Shown: positions 1 to 5,524, counted from the first letter of the stretch. The stretch is 5,627 nucleotides of DNA from Actinomycetes bacterium (GCA_023428185.1 JAEYYZ010000017.1:1-5627), one strand, 5' to 3'. The notes: a model not told the origin generated them from the letters alone. A program made the numbers and translations.

Positions 1-1208
1 CTCTCTTCGCTGTGGCTAGCAGGCCTGAAGTGGTGTCCCTCGCTGGTGGCATGCCGTACATCGGCGGCCTTCCCCTTGATGAGATCGGCGAGATGATGCG
101 CCGCCTGGTGGTGGAGCAAGGCGAGACTGCTCTTCAGTACGGCTCCGGACAGGGCTATGAGCCGTTGCGGGAGCACATCACCCAGGTGATGGCCTTGGAG
201 GGCATCACCGCTCACCCGGACGACGTGGTGGTCACCACCGGCTCTCAGCAGGCTCTGGACCTTGTCACCAAGATCTTCATCGACCCCGGTGATGTGATTG
301 TGGCCGAAGCTCCGTCTTATGTCGGTGCGCTTGGTGTGTTCAGGGCCCATGAGGCGGACGTGGTGCACGTACCCATGGATGCAGACGGGTTGATCCCTTC
401 GGAGCTTGAGGCGACGCTTGCCCGGTTGGCCGCAGAAGGCCGGCGGGTCAAGTTCCTTTACACGGTTCCCAACTTCCATAATCCCGGTGGCGTGACCTTG
501 TCACTTGAGCGCCGCCCTCACGTGCTGGACATTTGTGAGCGCTACGGCGTGCTGGTGTTGGAAGACAACCCTTACGGGCTGCTCGGATTTGATGATGAGC
601 CCTTGCCTGCGTTGCGGTCGATGCGTCCAGAGGGTGTCATCTACCTTGGCTCCTTTTCCAAAACCTTTGCGCCGGGCTTCCGCGTGGGCTGGGCCGTGGC
701 TCCGCACGCCGTCCGTGAGAAGCTGGTCTTGGCATCGGAATCCGCCATTCTGTGCCCGTCCAACGCGTCCCAACTGGCCATCACGAGCTACTTGGACCAC
801 CACGACTGGCAGGGCCAAATCAAGAAGTTCCGGGAGCAATACCGCGAGCGCCGCGATGCGATGATCTCCGCCCTTGAGGAGATGATTCCCGAGGCGACCT
901 GGAACGTGCCTTCTGGCGGTTTCTACGTGTGGCTCAAGCTGCCCGAGGGGCTCGATGGCAAGTCCATGCTGCCGCGCGCAGTGACGGCCCGCGTGGCCTA
1001 TGTGCCGGGCACGGCGTTCTACTACGACGGCCAAGGCGCCGACCATATTCGCTTGTCGTATTGCTACCCCACGCCGGATCGGATCCGGGAAGGTGTGCGG
1101 CGATTGGCCGGGGTGGTGGATCAAGAGCTCGAGACGGTGCGGATCTTTGGTGTCCCCGGCGGCGCGGGAACCAGCACGGTGGAGTTTCCCTCGCCAGACA
1201 TGGCGTGA
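1..1208 (+). CDS. PLP-dependent class I/II aminotransferase, 5'-truncated by the window edge
   Basis: A fold-type I pyridoxal phosphate aminotransferase, probably cytosolic, transferring an amino group between an amino acid and a 2-oxo acid; the substrate cannot be read from the sequence. The reading frame is open to the window edge and gives LFA before VASRPEVVSLAGG. This matches the family's usual internal sequence, so the GTG at 12 is unlikely to be the true start and the N-terminus lies outside. Counting from the codon at 12: YGSGQGYEPLREHI at 43-56, NPGG at 157-160, DNPYG at 185-189 (Asp and Tyr contacting PLP), the Schiff-base lysine K217 in GSFSKTFAPGFRVGW, and R347 in HIRLSY for the substrate carboxylate. 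All catalytic positions are present. It resembles LysN/2-aminoadipate-type enzymes or the aminotransferase half of MocR regulators; any N-terminal DNA-binding domain would be out of view. It probably forms an operon with the ligase 36 bp downstream. Confidence 0.9.
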   Translation, partial: LFAVASRPEVVSLAGGMPYIGGLPLDEIGEMMRRLVVEQGETALQYGSGQGYEPLREHITQVMALEGITAHPDDVVVTTGSQQALDLVTKIFIDPGDVIVAEAPSYVGALGVFRAHEADVVHVPMDADGLIPSELEATLARLAAEGRRVKFLYTVPNFHNPGGVTLSLERRPHVLDICERYGVLVLEDNPYGLLGFDDEPLPALRSMRPEGVIYLGSFSKTFAPGFRVGWAVAPHAVREKLVLASESAILCPSNASQLAITSYLDHHDWQGQIKKFREQYRERRDAMISALEEMIPEATWNVPSGGFYVWLKLPEGLDGKSMLPRAVTARVAYVPGTAFYYDGQGADHIRLSYCYPTPDRIREGVRRLAGVVDQELETVRIFGVPGGAGTSTVEFPSPDMA

Positions 1209-1233
1209 GGGTATGGGCGTGGCTGTGACGGAC

Positions 1234-1238
1234 GGGAG
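1234..1238 (+). promoter_or_regulatory. Ribosome binding site of the Ddl-family ligase gene
   Basis: GGGAG lies six bases before the ATG at 1245. It supports that start over other in-frame codons and shows independent translation initiation after the 36-bp gap behind the aminotransferase. No promoter or terminator is visible in that gap, which fits co-transcription. Confidence 0.65.
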
Positions 1239-1244
1239 ACGGAT

Positions 1245-2189
1245 ATGGATGTAATGGTTCTCGCAGGCGGGCTGTCCCACGAGAGGGACGTGTCGGTGCG
1301 TTCGGGCCGGCGTGTGAAGGACGCGCTCGAATCCCACGGGGTGCGCGTTTCTTTGCACGACGTTGACGCTGGCTTGATTCCTGCTTTAAGGGCACTGCCC
1401 GAGGGGGCCGTGGTGTGGCCGCTGCTGCACGGGGCATCGGGCGAAGACGGATCGCTTCAAGCATTGCTCGAACTGTTAGGGGTGCCTTTTGTGGGCACCG
1501 GCTCTCACGAGGCCCGTGTGGCGTGGGTCAAGCCCGTGGCCAAGGCAGTGCTCAAACGTGCTGGAGTTGCCACGCCGGACTTTGCCACATTCCCGCAGTC
1601 CCTGTTTAGAGAAGTGGGAGCGGAGCACGTGCTTGGTGCTCTCGCCGATCACTTCGACATGCCGGTGGCGGTCAAGCCAGCGCGCGGTGGCTCTGCTCTT
1701 GGTGTGTCGATTGTGTCTGATGCCGCAGCCTTACCTCAAGCTCTTGTGCACTGCTTCGCTTACGGCGACATGGCGATGATCGAAGAGGCTGTTTCCGGGA
1801 TCGAGGTCGCCGTATCCGTCATCGGTTCCGGCGACACTGCCCGGGTCTTGCCCGCCGTGGAAATCGCCGCTGATGGGCCGTACGACTACGACGCCAGGTA
1901 CAACCCGGGCCGGGTCGAGTACTTTGCCCCGGCTCGGCTGGACACCGCTCAGGCCGCCGCGGTGGAAGCGGCCGCGTTGGCGGTGCACCGCTCCATGGGC
2001 CTTGCTGACTTGTCGCGCGTCGACATGATTCTGGACGGTGAGGGTGAGGCACAAGTGCTCGACATCAACATCGCACCGGGCATGACCGAGACCAGCCTGT
2101 TCCCTCAAGCCGTGGAGGCCGCAGGGCTGGAACTGGGCGCGCTCTACAAGGACGTGTGCGCGGGCGCATTGGCGCGTCACCGGTCCTAG
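1245..2189 (+). CDS. D-alanine--D-alanine ligase family protein (ATP-grasp)
   Basis: A cytosolic ATP-grasp ligase of the Ddl family, which joins two D-alanines at the expense of ATP for peptidoglycan precursors. N-terminal part: VLAGGLSHERDVSVRSG at 5-21 with E13, then LHGASGEDGSLQ at 61-72 with H62. ATP-grasp part: K96 and K144 for ATP, the GGSALGVS serine loop at 148-155 (S150), YDYDARY at 213-219, R258 and D260, and DINIAPGMTETSL at 273-285 with N275 and S284. At 314 residues it is near the usual 300-370. The metal-binding glutamate of the canonical E-x-N motif is aspartate here (D273), and the Thr after the Asn is I276. Such changes could mean a paralogue with altered substrate rather than the housekeeping Ddl, which in actinobacteria usually lies elsewhere. 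The symbol ddl is therefore withheld. It converges on parB with a 52-bp gap. Confidence 0.87.
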   Translation: MDVMVLAGGLSHERDVSVRSGRRVKDALESHGVRVSLHDVDAGLIPALRALPEGAVVWPLLHGASGEDGSLQALLELLGVPFVGTGSHEARVAWVKPVAKAVLKRAGVATPDFATFPQSLFREVGAEHVLGALADHFDMPVAVKPARGGSALGVSIVSDAAALPQALVHCFAYGDMAMIEEAVSGIEVAVSVIGSGDTARVLPAVEIAADGPYDYDARYNPGRVEYFAPARLDTAQAAAVEAAALAVHRSMGLADLSRVDMILDGEGEAQVLDINIAPGMTETSLFPQAVEAAGLELGALYKDVCAGALARHRS

Positions 2190-2248
2190 TTGCTAGCCGC
2201 TAGCCCGTCACCCTCAGCGCCTTGGCCCTCGCCCCTCGCCCCTAGCGC
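2186..2248. repeat. Degenerate 7-bp tandem repeat filling the convergent ddl-like/parB gap
   Basis: Nine consecutive heptamers in one phase: CTAGTTG, CTAGCCG, CTAGCCC, GTCACCC, TCAGCGC, CTTGGCC, CTCGCCC, CTCGCCC and CTAGCGC. The consensus is CT(A/C)GCCC. Position 2 is T and position 4 is G in eight of nine units; the middle three are the most decayed. Unit 1 holds the ligase stop TAG (2187-2189) and unit 9 holds the parB stop (TAG on the minus strand, 2242-2244). Neither flanking heptamer fits, so the array ends where the coding regions begin. A small stem, GCTAG-ccg-CTAGC (2192-2204), is the only hairpin seen; no ordinary terminator is visible between these convergent genes. Confidence 0.55.
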
Positions 2249-3258
2249 GAGAAGACCCCGGGGTCCTTGGGATCGATCAGGGCAACGATGCGGTTGAGGT
2301 CCTCGACCGTGGCGAAGTCGATGGTGATGCTCCCCTTGGCCTTGCCGAGTTGGACCTTGACTCGCGTATCCAGATGATCCCCCAATCGCGCGGAGAGGTC
2401 ATCCAGAGCCGCTGTGCGGCCTCCTGCGCGCACGGAACCCTTCTTGACCGCGGGAGCCTTGACGCCCACCGAAACGGCTTCCTCCGTGGCGCGTACAGAA
2501 AGGCCCTCGGCGACGATGCGGGAAGCCAAGTGGTCCATGGCGTCGGCGTTGTCAAGGCCCAAGAGTGCACGGGCGTGGCCGGCACTGAGAACACCTGCGG
2601 CGACTCGCGTTTGCACCTTGGGTGGCAACTTGAGCAACCTCAAGGTGTTGGAGATCTGCGGCCGGGAGCGCGACAGTCGCTCGGCCAACTGATCGTGCGT
2701 TAACCCAAAGTCATCCAGCAGCTGTTGGTACGCGGCCGCCTCTTCAAGGGGATTGAGCTCGGCCCTGTGCAAGTTCTCCACGAGGGCGTCGCGCAGCATG
2801 GCCACGTCCTCGGTGCTGCGGATGATGGCAGGGATCTCAGCGAGGCCCGCCTCCCGTGACGCCCTGAGGCGTCGCTCGCCCATGATGAGTTCGTAGCCCT
2901 CGCCCGCAGGGTTGGGGCGAACCACAATGGGCTGAAGAACGCCAATCTCTTTGATGGACCCGATGAGCTCACCAAGCAACTCGGGATCAAAGACCGTGCG
3001 TGGCTGGCGCGGGTTGGGAACGATTTGGTCGACCGGGACGTGAGCAAAGCTCGCGCCCGGGACCGCCATCAAGTCCTGCTGGGCCGCGCCCTTGGGCTGG
3101 TTGGTCTTGCGGCCGCGAGACGACGCCGCTGATTCCGCCGCATCGTCGTTACCAAAGAACACGTCTCGCGGACGGTCAATGCCAGCGGTTGTCGCAGGAG
3201 GCTCAGTGGGAATCAGCGCGCCAAGGCCACGGCCGAGTCGGGGCTTGGAAGTGCTCAT
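2242..3258 (-). CDS. parB: Chromosome partitioning protein ParB
   Basis: A CTP-dependent DNA clamp that loads at parS, spreads along DNA to build the partition complex, and recruits condensin and ParA to segregate origins. The 338-residue protein opens with LGRGLGALIP (8-17), the basic N-terminal segment that stimulates ParA ATPase. A variable linker follows, then the CTP-binding domain with NPRQPR (82-87), GERRLRA (127-133) and ENLHR (161-165). A helix-turn-helix for parS recognition lies around 186-207, and a C-terminal dimerisation domain around 283-333. All boxes are intact and the length is normal for actinobacteria. Its ATG overlaps the parA stop as ATGA, so the two are translationally coupled; only a weak GAGAG-like site precedes it inside parA. 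Three parS sites lie upstream within 2.3 kb. The last codons contain the perfect palindrome GACCCCGGGGTC (2254-2265). Confidence 0.96.
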   Translation of the reverse strand: MSTSKPRLGRGLGALIPTEPPATTAGIDRPRDVFFGNDDAAESAASSRGRKTNQPKGAAQQDLMAVPGASFAHVPVDQIVPNPRQPRTVFDPELLGELIGSIKEIGVLQPIVVRPNPAGEGYELIMGERRLRASREAGLAEIPAIIRSTEDVAMLRDALVENLHRAELNPLEEAAAYQQLLDDFGLTHDQLAERLSRSRPQISNTLRLLKLPPKVQTRVAAGVLSAGHARALLGLDNADAMDHLASRIVAEGLSVRATEEAVSVGVKAPAVKKGSVRAGGRTAALDDLSARLGDHLDTRVKVQLGKAKGSITIDFATVEDLNRIVALIDPKDPGVFSR

Positions 3259-4343
3259 GATGCGCTCTCGCTTTCGGCGGCCTGTTGGCCTCGCTTGGCA
3301 ATCTCTTGGGCGATCGCTAGGTAAGCGAGCGCGCCATTGGAGTGGGGGTCGTAGGTGATGACCGTTTGGCCAAAGCTCGGTGCCTCAGAGACACGCACCG
3401 CTCGCGGCACCGTCTGTTCAAGGGTTTGATCGGGGAAGTGCGTGCGGACCTCGGTCGCGACCTCTCGCGCCAAATTGGTGCGGGAGTCGTACATCGTGAG
3501 GACGATGGTCGAGACGTGAATCTGGGGATTGAGGTGCTTGCGCACCATGTCGACAGTTTTGATGAGCTGGGTCAAGCCCTCAAGCGCGTAGTACTCGCAC
3601 TGGATCGGGATCAGCACCTCTGTAGCAACCACCATGGCGTTGAGCGTGAGAAGGCCCAGGCTGGGTGGGCAGTCCACAAACACATAATCGAAGTCGCGCC
3701 CCTGATTGGCAAGAAACTCATTGATGGCACCCTGGAGCCGGTACTCACGTCGGACAGCGGAGACCAACTCGATGTCTGCTCCTGCCAAGTCAATCGTGGC
3801 GGGCACGCACCACAAGGTCTCGATGTCGGGGCACTGTTGCATCACGTCAGCGAGTGGGACTTCCTCGAGCAGCACCTCATAGATGGAAGGAGTGCCGCTG
3901 CGGTGATCCACTCCTAGTGCGGTGGAGGCATTTCCTTGAGGGTCACTGTCAATCACCAACACCCGCGCTCCCCTGCTCGCGAGGGCTGCGGCGACGTTGA
4001 CCGAGGTGGTGGTCTTTCCCACCCCTCCCTTTTGATTCGAGACGGTGATGACTCGTGTCCTCGCGGGGCGTGGGAAATCCGCCGCTGCTAGTTCCCGGCG
4101 ACGGCGCTCGTTCTCCAGCAGTTCGGCAGCCAGCGGGCTATCGTCGTCGGCGCTGATGCGAGCAAAGGCATCGTCCGCCGTTGATGTTTCACGTGAAACG
4201 TGGCCCCCGCGCGCCGAACTGGCCGAGCCCTCCCCGCGCAGGCTCGCAGCGTCAAACGGCGGCACGTGCTGCCGATGTGGCGAGGTGCTCATGACGGTTG
4301 AGGGTGCTGGCTCTTGATGTCCCAAGGTCTCGTGTAGCTCCAC
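3255..4343 (-). CDS. parA: Chromosome partitioning ATPase ParA (Soj family)
   Basis: A Walker-type ATPase that binds DNA non-specifically as an ATP dimer and pulls ParB-parS complexes apart along the nucleoid. The start chosen is GTG at 4343 (362 residues), because AAGGAG precedes it by nine bases; ATG at 4292 (345 residues, MSTSPHRQH) has no visible ribosome site but is a plausible alternative. In the ATG numbering: deviant Walker A KGGVGKTT at 88-95 (K88, K93), Walker A' VIDSDPQGN at 113-121, Walker B aspartate D207 in FVDCPPSLG, and the C-terminal signature VPRAVRVSEAPSFGQ at 295-309. The N-terminal tail before the ATPase core is long, charged and low in complexity, as in other actinobacterial ParAs. 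It contains HVSRETS, which is the translation of an embedded parS site. The stop overlaps the parB start by four bases. No clear promoter was recognised. Confidence 0.95.
   Translation of the reverse strand: MELHETLGHQEPAPSTVMSTSPHRQHVPPFDAASLRGEGSASSARGGHVSRETSTADDAFARISADDDSPLAAELLENERRRRELAAADFPRPARTRVITVSNQKGGVGKTTTSVNVAAALASRGARVLVIDSDPQGNASTALGVDHRSGTPSIYEVLLEEVPLADVMQQCPDIETLWCVPATIDLAGADIELVSAVRREYRLQGAINEFLANQGRDFDYVFVDCPPSLGLLTLNAMVVATEVLIPIQCEYYALEGLTQLIKTVDMVRKHLNPQIHVSTIVLTMYDSRTNLAREVATEVRTHFPDQTLEQTVPRAVRVSEAPSFGQTVITYDPHSNGALAYLAIAQEIAKRGQQAAESESAS
4185..4200. other. parS centromere site inside parA (15/16 match)
   Basis: TGTTTCACGTGAAACG differs from the consensus TGTTTCACGTGAAACA only at the last base; the 14-bp core GTTTCACGTGAAAC is intact. 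It lies in the coding sequence for the ParA N-terminal tail and is read there as (H)VSRETS. The deviating base is the third position of the His codon, where the consensus base would still give His, so the coding role does not force the mismatch. Confidence 0.93.
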
Positions 4344-4352
4344 CGGGTAGCA

Positions 4353-4358
4353 CTCCTT
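4353..4358 (-). promoter_or_regulatory. Ribosome binding site favouring the GTG start of parA
   Basis: On the minus strand AAGGAG (within GTAAGGAGTG) lies nine bases before the GTG at 4343-4341. This is the strongest Shine-Dalgarno match upstream of parA, whereas the ATG at 4292 and a farther GTG at 4469 have none. The spacing is slightly long, so the start remains open. Confidence 0.55.
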
Positions 4359-4488
4359 ACATCGTTTGCCTTGCGAGCGGGCCGTTGTCCGTCGCCATGT
4401 AGAGCGGCCATGGTGTGACGTAGATTGGCCACCAGGGCCTGAGTCGGACCATCGCCCAGCGACACTCACTGGTCAGTCGAAGGGCCAA

Positions 4489-4504
4489 TGTTTCACGTGA
4501 AACA
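4489..4504. other. parS centromere site upstream of parA (perfect match)
   Basis: TGTTTCACGTGAAACA matches the bacterial parS consensus at all 16 positions, and the palindrome extends to 18 bp (4488-4505). It lies about 150 bp before the parA start and 29 bp from the first DnaA-box-like nonamer. Bound ParB here could also affect transcription of its own operon; that is inference. Confidence 0.97.
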
Positions 4505-4529
4505 TGATGCGTGCAAACCCAATGGGTGG

Positions 4530-4560
4530 GAGTTATTCACCGTTGTGCTGTGGGTAACTC
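4530..4560. promoter_or_regulatory. Dyad with two convergent DnaA-box-like nonamers
   Basis: Arms GAGTTATTCAC (4530-4540) and GTGGGTAACTC (4550-4560) are inverted copies matching at 9 of 11 positions, with a 9-bp spacer. They contain TTATTCACC (4533-4541, plus strand) and TTACCCACA (4549-4557, minus strand). The second differs by one base from the DnaA box TTATCCACA, the first by two. In plus-strand RNA the two mismatches become G-U wobbles, giving a full 11-bp stem. DnaA binding is inferred, not shown. Confidence 0.4.
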
Positions 4561-4577
4561 GGCGAGCGAGCGCTGGC

Positions 4578-4586
4578 TGTGGACAG
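4578..4586 (-). promoter_or_regulatory. DnaA-box-like nonamer
   Basis: The minus strand reads CTGTCCACA, one base from the actinobacterial DnaA box TTGTCCACA and within the looser Streptomyces consensus. It is part of the decamer CTGTGGACAG (4577-4586), repeated exactly at 4631-4640. Confidence 0.45.
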
Positions 4587-4631
4587 GCGTCGGATCTCAC
4601 GCGCGAACCCGTTGAGGAACCGGCGAGAACC

Positions 4632-4640
4632 TGTGGACAG
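4632..4640 (-). promoter_or_regulatory. DnaA-box-like nonamer, second exact copy
   Basis: A second minus-strand CTGTCCACA, 54 bp from the first and in the same orientation, again inside CTGTGGACAG (4631-4640). The repetition outside coding sequence makes chance less likely. Confidence 0.45.
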
Positions 4641-4691
4641 CACTGGGGACGAGAAAGTTGAAAAACTTTGCGAGGACGGCGCTCTGAGGCC

Positions 4692-4747
4692 CTGCTCGCG
4701 TCACCCGCCCGGTCCAACCAGAGTCGCCCTCTGGTGCGTGCGAGCAG
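4692..4747 (-). terminator. Nested stem-loop immediately downstream of rsmG, candidate terminator
   Basis: Outer arms CTGCTCGC (4692-4699) and GCGAGCAG (4740-4747) are perfect 8-bp inverted repeats. Inside them a second perfect hairpin pairs ACCAGAG (4717-4723) with CTCTGGT (4729-4735) over a 5-base loop. The outer arm touches the rsmG stop codon (4748-4750). No T-run follows on the minus strand, so this would be a U-tract-less terminator, an attenuator or an mRNA 3' end structure. It would partly separate rsmG transcripts from parAB. Confidence 0.45.
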
Positions 4748-5437
4748 CTAGGAGCGGTGGAGTCGAACGATCGTGGTGGGCTCAAGTCCCGCAATGGTGC
4801 TCGCTTGATGAACCTCGGCGTCCCACCGCACCTTGCGCAGGAAGTGCCGTGCGCTGGCCAGCTCGTCGTTGGCGGAGCGGCCCTTCAGAAACACCATCTC
4901 TCCCCCCGGTTCAACCAAGGGGCGGCACCACTTCACCAGTTTGTCCACCGACGCAACGGCACGCGCGGTCACACAAGCGACCTGCAACTGCAGTTCCTCA
5001 GCCCGCCCCCGGACCACCTCAATGTTGTCCAGCGCCAAGGCAGCTGAGACATCTTGGAGCCATGCAACGCGCCGCTCCATGGGCTCGATCAGAATCACGG
5101 CACGCGCCGGAGACATGGCCGCGATCACTACTCCGGGCAGACCCGCGCCGGAGCCGACGTCGGCGACAGTGCCCGGGGGAAGAAAAGGCACGACTGCAGC
5201 AGAGTTGAGGATGTGTCGCTCCCAAAGGCGGTCGTACTCACGCGGCCCCAGCAAGCCGCGGGTCTCCCCTTCTACGGCGAGCAGGTGCGCAAAGTCTCGT
5301 ACGCGCGAGAAGGAGTCGCCAAAGTAGTCACGTACCGTGTCGCTCTCGTTCAGCGGATCACTGGCGAGGAGGGCCGTGGCTCGTTCTCTCACGTCGCCTG
5401 GCGGTTGCCAAGGCGTGGTCTCGTTGGTGTCAGCCAT
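4748..5437 (-). CDS. rsmG: 16S rRNA (guanine(527)-N(7))-methyltransferase RsmG (GidB)
   Basis: A cytosolic SAM-dependent methyltransferase that makes m7G at position 527 (E. coli numbering) in the 530 loop of 16S rRNA; loss of the enzyme gives low-level streptomycin resistance in several bacteria. The 229-residue protein has LWERHILNSAAV (71-82), the SAM-binding motif VADVGSGAGLPGVVIA (91-106), an acidic turn in ILIEPMERRVAWLQ (115-128) with E118, a post-motif segment VTARAVAS (156-163) and FLKGR (183-187). The length is close to the usual 205-240, with an N-terminal extension of about 25 residues as in actinobacteria. The ATG at 5437 is preceded by AGGAG at eight bases, which fixes the start. 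It lies between jag and parA, the standard origin-side order. A parS site is 72 bp upstream and a nested hairpin abuts its stop. Confidence 0.95.
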   Translation of the reverse strand: MADTNETTPWQPPGDVRERATALLASDPLNESDTVRDYFGDSFSRVRDFAHLLAVEGETRGLLGPREYDRLWERHILNSAAVVPFLPPGTVADVGSGAGLPGVVIAAMSPARAVILIEPMERRVAWLQDVSAALALDNIEVVRGRAEELQLQVACVTARAVASVDKLVKWCRPLVEPGGEMVFLKGRSANDELASARHFLRKVRWDAEVHQASTIAGLEPTTIVRLHRS

Positions 5438-5445
5438 GGAGCAAG

Positions 5446-5450
5446 CTCCT
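5446..5450 (-). promoter_or_regulatory. Ribosome binding site of rsmG
   Basis: AGGAG on the minus strand, eight bases before the ATG at 5437, supports that start. Confidence 0.7.
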
Positions 5451-5508
5451 ACGGTGATACGCGCTGGCGATGCTTGGGTAGCATTCGGGGCCGTCGTGGG
5501 CGCACCGA

Positions 5509-5524
5509 TGTTTCACGTGAAACA
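5509..5524. other. parS centromere site between jag and rsmG (perfect match)
   Basis: TGTTTCACGTGAAACA matches the consensus fully, and the palindrome extends to 22 bp (5506-5527). It is the longest of the three palindromes here. A 7-bp direct repeat GCGCACC touches it on both sides (5500-5506 and 5527-5533), sharing the outermost palindrome base at each end. It lies in the 128-bp gap between jag and rsmG, about 1 kb from the next parS. Confidence 0.97.

Larger units (their letters stand above)
4344..4747. other. Gene-free rsmG-parA intergenic region with parS and DnaA-box-like sites
   Basis: No convincing protein gene occupies these roughly 400 bases; the short open frames here lack ribosome sites and family resemblance. 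The region holds, from the parA side: the parA ribosome site, a perfect parS, a dyad with two facing DnaA-like nonamers, two identical CTGTGGACAG decamers, three GAACC pentamers (4605-4609, 4617-4621, 4627-4631), a small hairpin AAAGTT-gaaa-AACTTT (4654-4669), and a nested stem-loop behind rsmG. The parA promoter is expected here, reading leftward, but no clear -35/-10 pair can be defended. Confidence 0.7.

Noticed and set aside
12..14. GTG at 12 as the true start of the aminotransferase
   Set aside because: The frame continues to the window edge as LFA before VASRPEVVSLAGG, a conserved internal segment of the family, so the gene begins outside the window.
501..1358. A 285-codon open frame on the minus strand opposite the aminotransferase
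   Set aside because: It overlaps a clearly conserved enzyme and runs past its end into the ligase gene. Its translation is rich in His, Arg and Pro with no recognisable domain, as expected of an antisense shadow in GC-rich DNA.
4344..4469. N-terminal extension of ParA to a GTG at 4469 (404 residues)
   Set aside because: No ribosome site precedes 4469. The added residues look like translated non-coding sequence, and they lie after the much better AAGGAG-GTG pair has been ignored.
4605..4631. Three GAACC pentamers as possible origin iterons
   Set aside because: The units are only 5 bp, spaced unevenly (12 and 10 bp), and common by chance in this composition.
4654..4669. AAAGTT-gaaa-AACTTT hairpin as a terminator or unwinding element
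   Set aside because: The stem is six mostly A-T pairs with no T-run, too weak for a terminator, and the A/T-rich stretch is too short for an unwinding element.
4493..4717. A 74-codon minus-strand frame in the rsmG-parA gap
   Set aside because: It covers the DnaA-like boxes and the parS edge, has no ribosome site, and its product resembles nothing known.
4579..5208. Long plus-strand frames opposite rsmG, up to 209 codons
   Set aside because: They are antisense to rsmG, whose SAM-binding motifs and start are secure. Their translations are Arg/Pro/Ser-rich with no domain.
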